Shown here piece by piece: positions 59,953 to 64,000 of a stretch of DNA of 64,000 nucleotides; positions within the stretch are counted from its first letter, which is position 1, and each line of letters opens with the position of its first letter. The stretch is from Paenibacillaceae bacterium (lineage in GTDB: Bacteria > Bacillota > Bacilli > Paenibacillales > Paenibacillaceae): contig REGQ01000014.1 of NCBI GenBank assembly GCA_004134985.1, positions 1-64,000 of the forward strand. Direction: 5' to 3'. The notes beneath the pieces are model-generated. The model ran no database searches, was not told where the DNA came from, and saw nothing but the letters and a program-made list of their open reading frames with translations. Position numbers and translations under genes: made by a program.

Positions 59953-60442
59953 AAGCAAGTAGTAAAGTCGGAGCAGGTAGGGTAGCAGAAGCGAAGTAAT
60001 GAAGTAAGAGCGGGTAGGGAAGTAGAAGTATACAACATGATAGATGCGATATAATGAAGTAGGCTCGAAAATACGAAGTAGAAGTCAATGTGAGGATAGC
60101 TGATGAGTTCAGCTGTCCTTCTTTGTATTGGGGATGCGTGTGGCAAGAGGGTGGATGACGGCAGTGCATGCGAAGCGCTGGCCTGGGTTGGTAAAAGTTT
60201 TACACGGACAAAAGATAGACAAGTGGATACTATATATTCAGAATAAATATGATTATGCAGTTATAGTAGGTTTGACTTGATGGATAGTGCGGTCATGCAG
60301 GATTTTCTATATAAAATAAGCTGCTTTAAGAAGTTGCGACGAGAAGCAGTATTCGAGTTTTCCGGAAAGTGGAATTGAAGTGCGTGTCACAATTCGGCGG
60401 TGTGAAATTGTTATATAGACGAAAAACAAAGGAGGTGATCGC
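59953..60442. other. Intergenic region, purine-rich and low complexity at its start
   Basis: About 490 bp. 59953-60080 is rich in GAAGTA/GTAGGG variants (for example GAAGTAGAAGT) with no clear unit length. The rest is AT-rich and precedes the sigma-factor gene. No terminator with a good stem follows the ankyrin gene, and I could not identify an ECF-type promoter with confidence. Confidence 0.4.
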
Positions 60443-61030
60443 TTGGAAGAAGCAAGGCCAGGCCGCGATACTGCAGAGCAAATAGAAGCTATTGTAGCGC
60501 TGGTGAAAGCCGGGAATCGCGAAGCTTATACATCCATCATCCAAAGATTTGAAAAGCCCATCTACATCTATTGTTATCATCTGATTAAAAACCGGGAAGA
60601 GGCCCAGGATGCGGTGCAGGAGATTTTCCTGAAAGCATATCAGGAAATCCATCGTTACAAAAGGACGGTTTCCTTCTCGGCGTGGCTGTACAAGCTTGCC
60701 TACCATCACAACCTCAACTTACTGAAAAAACAGAAGCGGAGGTCAAAAATTGCCCTATTGTACTTCAAACAGAAGCAGGAGGAACTGACAGAGCACTCTC
60801 CGCAACCGGATTCGCAGATAGCACAGTTGTTGACTTATCTTACTCCGGAAGAAAGGCACATTTTGCTGCTGAAGGCGGTAGAGCAATACAATTTTGAAGA
60901 AATCGGTCAAATTATGGACTGCAGGCCGGCAACGGTCCGCAAAAAGTATCAACGCTTGCGTCAGAAGCTTTTGGAACAAGCGACAATACAAAAGAAAGCG
61001 GGTGGGCTTTTTGCACAAACAAACGGATGA
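60443..61030 (+). CDS. ECF-type RNA polymerase sigma factor
   Basis: A 195-residue sigma-70 family protein: region 2 (YTSIIQRFEKPIYIYCYHLI, EEAQDAVQEIFLKAYQEI, TVSFSAWLYKLAYHHNLNLL) and region 4 (LLTYLTPEERHILLLKAVEQ, FEEIGQIMDCRPATVRKKYQ). The start is TTG 60443 behind AAGGAGGTGATC (60429-60440), a perfect 12-base match to the 16S anti-Shine-Dalgarno end, so translation should be strong despite the TTG. The next gene encodes a DUF4179 membrane protein, the usual anti-sigma partner. Confidence 0.93.
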   Translation: MEEARPGRDTAEQIEAIVALVKAGNREAYTSIIQRFEKPIYIYCYHLIKNREEAQDAVQEIFLKAYQEIHRYKRTVSFSAWLYKLAYHHNLNLLKKQKRRSKIALLYFKQKQEELTEHSPQPDSQIAQLLTYLTPEERHILLLKAVEQYNFEEIGQIMDCRPATVRKKYQRLRQKLLEQATIQKKAGGLFAQTNG

Positions 61031-61037
61031 GAAGCAG

Positions 61038-61739
61038 ATGGATAAGATCGAAGACTTGATTCGGGAAACAGCAACGCCGGCATACAGCCTCGACAAACAA
61101 ATTATGAATCGAATAGGAGAGGGCAACATGACAACCATTGCGACTACGATGAAAAGAGGAAGTTTCAAGAAAACATTGTTGGCAACGACAGCAGCAGCAG
61201 CACTTGGATTGGGCATTTTCAGCACAGGATTTATCTCCCCGGCAATGGCCGAAACGCTGAGTCAAATTCCAGTCATCGGGAGCGTATTTCAAAACTCCGT
61301 TGATAGCGGCCTGAAATCTGCTGCAGAGCAAGGTCTCGTTGCGAAGCTGGCAATTAGCGACGCTCAGGAAGGTGTAACCCTGACTGTCTCGGAAGCTTAT
61401 CATGACGGAAGCCGCTTGTCCATTGCTATTGAGCGTGCAGGGGTTAGCACGACGGGCGACCTGCTCGTGAGCGATCCGACAGCTCAGGAGAGAGGTCTGC
61501 TGCTTCCGGAACAACTTGTCGTTCTGGTCAACGGTGAACAGTTGCAAGGTGAAATCAGCCTGCTGCCAATCATCAATGGTGATCGTACGTTACAAAAGGA
61601 CGCGGCGTTGCTGCAAATTACAGGAAATGAAGGCGCCAGTCTGCCTGACCAATTTGAAGTGACGATTCAGGCCAAACTGGCGGGGATCGGCGAGGCTTTT
61701 GAATTACAGGTGCCTGTAAGCAAGACAGATCTGCAATAA
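61038..61739 (+). CDS. DUF4179-type membrane protein, likely anti-sigma factor
   Basis: A protein of about 233 residues: a short cytoplasmic N-terminus (MDKIEDLIRETATPAYSLDK), one membrane helix (about residues 46-72, TLLATTAAAALGLGIFSTGF) and an extracellular beta-rich domain opening with SQIPVIGSVFQNSVDSGLK, typical of DUF4179. It would hold the ECF sigma factor at the membrane until a cell-envelope signal. The start is unsure: ATG 61038 has a weak ribosome site, while TTG 61011 would overlap the sigma gene and couple translation. Confidence 0.85.
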   Translation: MDKIEDLIRETATPAYSLDKQIMNRIGEGNMTTIATTMKRGSFKKTLLATTAAAALGLGIFSTGFISPAMAETLSQIPVIGSVFQNSVDSGLKSAAEQGLVAKLAISDAQEGVTLTVSEAYHDGSRLSIAIERAGVSTTGDLLVSDPTAQERGLLLPEQLVVLVNGEQLQGEISLLPIINGDRTLQKDAALLQITGNEGASLPDQFEVTIQAKLAGIGEAFELQVPVSKTDLQ

Positions 61740-61791
61740 TAGAACATTCGGAGTTAGTTGTTTAGTAACAATCGGTTAACAGGACCGTTGT

Positions 61792-61822
61792 CAGCCCCTT
61801 CTACTGAAACAGGAAGGGGCTG
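61792..61822. terminator. Hairpin between convergent genes
   Basis: A 10-bp stem, CAGCCCCTTC with GAAGGGGCTG, lies between the anti-sigma gene and the nucleotidyltransferase gene. It has no U-tract, so termination is only likely. Confidence 0.5.
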
Positions 61823-61859
61823 CCGCATGGAGCGGCCGCTTCAATTATTAATTCAATTA

Positions 61860-62672
61860 TTAAGCAGAAGAGTTGCATTCCGTATGAATAAAGCGCAGCA
61901 GTTCGAGCAAATCAGTTAAACGCGCTTCTTGCGAGAAGTATACAGGCGCGCTTGCCTGTTGTTTGATTGCAATTGCTTCCCTGATTAGCGCATGCCACTT
62001 GCTAGGCAACGTTGCCAATCCGTATTCCCCTGCCCCGATTTTGCTCGTAATATCATGTTCCTTAATCGTATAGAGTTGTCTCAGCATACCAAGCGTGCAC
62101 CATTCAACTGCTGCATCCATTTGTTTGCTTGCGCTGTGATCCCAACTGCCGACAGTTTCAGAATACTGCTCCAGCCGTTCGATCCAGCCGACCCAATACG
62201 TATTCAAGTTGTTCATCACATAGGCTAACAATTCATTCAATGCGGTGTCATAGGTGAAGGGAATATGCTCCCCGTGGACACAGATGCCATATTTGCGAAG
62301 CGTCCACAAAGTCACCGGATTGATGTCTGCTCCCGTTTCGTCAGGATGGAGCTGCTTGTTATAATAGGAAGCATATACAGGAATAGCTGTGAAAGGTTTC
62401 CCGAAATCCGCTCTGCACACATAGGAGCCCATGATGTCCAGATTGGGTATGGCCTGCTCCATTTCTTTATGCGCATCAGCAATCGCCTCAATTTCCGCAG
62501 GGATAAGGGGGCGATCCACCAAAGCCAAAAAGTCAATGTCGCTTGAACCCTCGATGTATGCTCCGAGAGCAGTTGAGCCATAAAGATAAACAGCCTCCAG
62601 ATTGTCTCCCAAGCGAGCTTGTAAAAGACTGCATAATTGTTGCATCGTTGCGTTAACGCTAACAGGCAGCAT
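61860..62672 (-). CDS. Aminoglycoside-type nucleotidyltransferase (AadA/DUF4111-like)
   Basis: A 270-residue protein with a nucleotidyltransferase core (YLYGSTALGAYIEGSSDIDF: GS...DxD) and a helical C-terminal domain like streptomycin 3''-adenylyltransferases. Chromosomal members of this class are common in Bacillales and are not always resistance enzymes. GGAGAGGAG lies 7 nt before the ATG. Isolated on the minus strand; no mobile element flanks it. Confidence 0.88.
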   Translation of the reverse strand: MLPVSVNATMQQLCSLLQARLGDNLEAVYLYGSTALGAYIEGSSDIDFLALVDRPLIPAEIEAIADAHKEMEQAIPNLDIMGSYVCRADFGKPFTAIPVYASYYNKQLHPDETGADINPVTLWTLRKYGICVHGEHIPFTYDTALNELLAYVMNNLNTYWVGWIERLEQYSETVGSWDHSASKQMDAAVEWCTLGMLRQLYTIKEHDITSKIGAGEYGLATLPSKWHALIREAIAIKQQASAPVYFSQEARLTDLLELLRFIHTECNSSA

Positions 62673-62756
62673 ACTAACATCTCCTCTCCACGTCTGATGT
62701 TACAACAATATCAAACATTCCATTGCATGAGAACAGTACATTTTCGTTGAGACATC

Positions 62757-63100
62757 TGGAACGCTAACTTGTGAAACGGGACGCTAACGCTTGTGATCCA
62801 TGGATGCTAACGCTTGAGAGTCCGGAACGCTAACGTTTTGTGTTCTCAGAACGCTAACGCTTGTGAGACACCCTATTTGTGAAAAATCGGCGGTTGAAAT
62901 TTTCTAACGCTTGTGATACACGCTATTGTGGCAAAAGAGCCCCGATTTCAGCAGTAAATCAGGCAATAAGGTGGCTGGTAAGCGTTAGAATTCAAAAGTG
63001 GTGTTTTTCGGCACAATAAGCATTGTGGCAAGCGTTAGCGCAAAGTGTCCGCCTAGTAACGCCTCCCTATTTAAAAATTGCGTCCCACGCTAACGTCTGC
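62757..63100. repeat. ACGCTAACGCTTGTGA repeat array
   Basis: Direct copies begin at 62761, 62781, 62804, 62827 and 62851 (20-24 bp apart), then one at 62901 (50 bp on). Inverted AAGCGTTAG copies are at 62980 and 63030 (50 bp apart), with weaker pieces to about 63100. The layout copies that of the array at 48176-48569, with unrelated sequence. Confidence 0.9.
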
Positions 63101-63227
63101 GTCCTGCTTCTGCTTCGCTCTGCCCCGCCGCCCCATACTTACGTCGCAGCAAACCCGTCAAGCAGCATATGAGCTTCGGTTTGGTTGCTTAAACAGGGTT
63201 TTCTTTCGATAAGCCAACATTCCGCCC

Positions 63228-63560
63228 GGTCTACTCCTCACGTTCCTGCCCCGGACATCGTCGCCGCGTTCCGCCCTAGTCTGCTTTTCACATTCCGTCC
63301 GGTCTACTCCTCACGTTCCCGCCCTGACATCATCGCCGCGTTCGGCCCTGAGCTGCGTCCCGCGTTGCGTCACACGTTCCGCCCGGCCTACTCCTCACGT
63401 TCCCGCCCTGACATCATCCCCGCGTTCGGCCCTGAGCTGCGTCCCGCGTTGCGTCGCACGTTCCGCCCGGCCTGCGCCTCACGATCCCGCCCCGGACATC
63501 GTCCCCGCGTTCGGCCCTGAGCTGCGTCCCGCGTTGCGTTGCACGTTTCGCCCCCAACAT
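63228..63560. repeat. 84-bp GC-rich tandem repeat
   Basis: About four imperfect units. TTCGGCCCTG recurs at 63341, 63425 and 63510 (84 and 85 bp) and as TTCCGCCCTA at 63269. Segments such as CTGCGTCCCGCGTTGCGTC and CTCCTCACGTTCCCGCCCTG repeat. The plus-strand frame 63185-63520 encodes a 28-residue Arg/Pro-rich repeat but has no ribosome site. Confidence 0.85.
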
Positions 63561-63764
63561 CGTTTCTCACGCTTCACCCCGCCCTGCGCTGCGCCCTTCT
63601 ACAACAAAACACGCCGAAAGACGCTCACGCTTTTCGTGATAAGCTGGGTTAGCTCGGCGTGGCTGTTTAAGATATTCCCTTTTTATGTTCGTATTCTCCA
63701 TTTACGAAATCCGATATTATTGATATAACTAGCAAAATAACATCTCAGAACAGGTCGGTGCAAC

Positions 63765-64000
63765 ATGTATAAAAAAAGTTTGTTTGTCAGATTGCTCATT
63801 CTGATGCTGCTGGTCACGGCCGTCCCTTTTCTGTTGTCGAACATTATTTCCTATCGGATGACCTCCGAATCGATTGAAGCTAGCCACATTGAGTTGAACC
63901 AAAATCTGATGACCATCGGTGTGGAAAATATTAAAAGATATATGAAAGAACTGAATCAACTATCGCTCTCCTGGTACTATGACGCTGAACTGCTTAACTA
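63765..64000 (+). CDS. N-terminus of a membrane sensor, probably a YesM-like histidine kinase (partial)
   Basis: The open frame runs from ATG 63765 to the window end (78 codons, no stop). It starts MYKKSLFVRLLILMLLVTAV with one membrane helix, then an extracellular helical stretch (SESIEASHIELNQNLMTIGV, ENIKRYMKELNQLSLSWYYD). This is the usual N-terminal layout of two-component sensor kinases or AraC-type sensors in Paenibacillus. AGGTCGGTG precedes the ATG. The output domain lies beyond the window, so kinase versus AraC type cannot be decided. Confidence 0.75.
   Translation, partial: MYKKSLFVRLLILMLLVTAVPFLLSNIISYRMTSESIEASHIELNQNLMTIGVENIKRYMKELNQLSLSWYYDAELLN

Noticed and set aside
61860-62672. 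An acquired aminoglycoside-resistance gene on a mobile element.
   Set aside because: Base composition and ribosome site match the neighbours, and no integron, transposase or attachment site flanks it. A chromosomal family member is more likely.
63185-63520. A 111-codon Arg/Pro-rich frame over the GC-rich tandem repeat.
   Set aside because: No ribosome site, extreme composition driven by the 84-bp repeat, and one 85-bp step that breaks the frame.

Overview
The window is about 64 kb of a Paenibacillus-like firmicute chromosome (inference from gene content). Pointers are a B. subtilis-type housekeeping set (ABC-F protein of the YkpA type, Mn-SOD, YneF, FolE, QueG, type I signal peptidase, LipL, AzlCD), strong AGGAGG ribosome sites with many TTG/GTG starts, and expanded AraC regulators, Lpl/Ytc- and Ugp-type sugar importers and YesM-like sensors typical of Paenibacillaceae. 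I saw no rRNA, tRNA, prophage or intact insertion sequence.

Layout. 1-9 kb: end of an unknown gene, MATE exporter, ABC-F ATPase, sodA, GNAT, DUF402 phosphatase, signal peptidase, queG, yneF, folE. 9-20 kb: a ferritin-like/SOD fusion, an anchored alpha/beta hydrolase, an IclR regulator convergent with aconitase (with an orphan Fur box between them), amidase, ddl, inositol monophosphatase. 20-27 kb: a lone tyrosine recombinase, an HD-GYP protein, and a B3/4-AzlC-AzlD-MocR group. 27-43.5 kb: carbohydrate acquisition. A Lpl/Ytc importer comes with its binding protein and a membrane sensor of the AraC type. A second Ugp-type importer comes with a HAD phosphatase, an SMR transporter and a metallophosphoesterase. 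They are followed by an oligogalacturonate-lyase-like protein, a GH105 hydrolase and a large unassigned protein, which together suggest pectin or rhamnogalacturonan oligomer use. 43.5-56 kb: RNase H, an MFS exporter, an SMP-30 lactonase, lipL, three AraC regulators around a PhyH dioxygenase and an unassigned diiron protein, and two Gfo/Idh/MocA proteins. 56-64 kb: a YobA-like lipoprotein, two ankyrin proteins around a GNAT, an ECF sigma/anti-sigma pair, a nucleotidyltransferase, and the start of a sensor kinase.

The most unusual features lie between genes. Three families of short inverted motifs, unrelated in sequence (cores TTGTTGTA/TACAACAA, GGACACACGTTCCGC and ACGCTAACGCTTGTGA), are all spaced 50-51 bp apart. 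Two of them also have a head-to-tail array at about half that spacing. A further AGCATAGC-type family includes a 66-bp tandem repeat that fills an intercistronic gap. Other leads are a Fur-box promoter aimed antisense into the 3' end of aconitase, identical operator-like palindromes (GTTTC-N7-GAAAC) in front of the IclR gene and acnA, a DUF2935-SOD fusion, and a diiron protein with a complete E/ExxH/E/ExxH ligand set.
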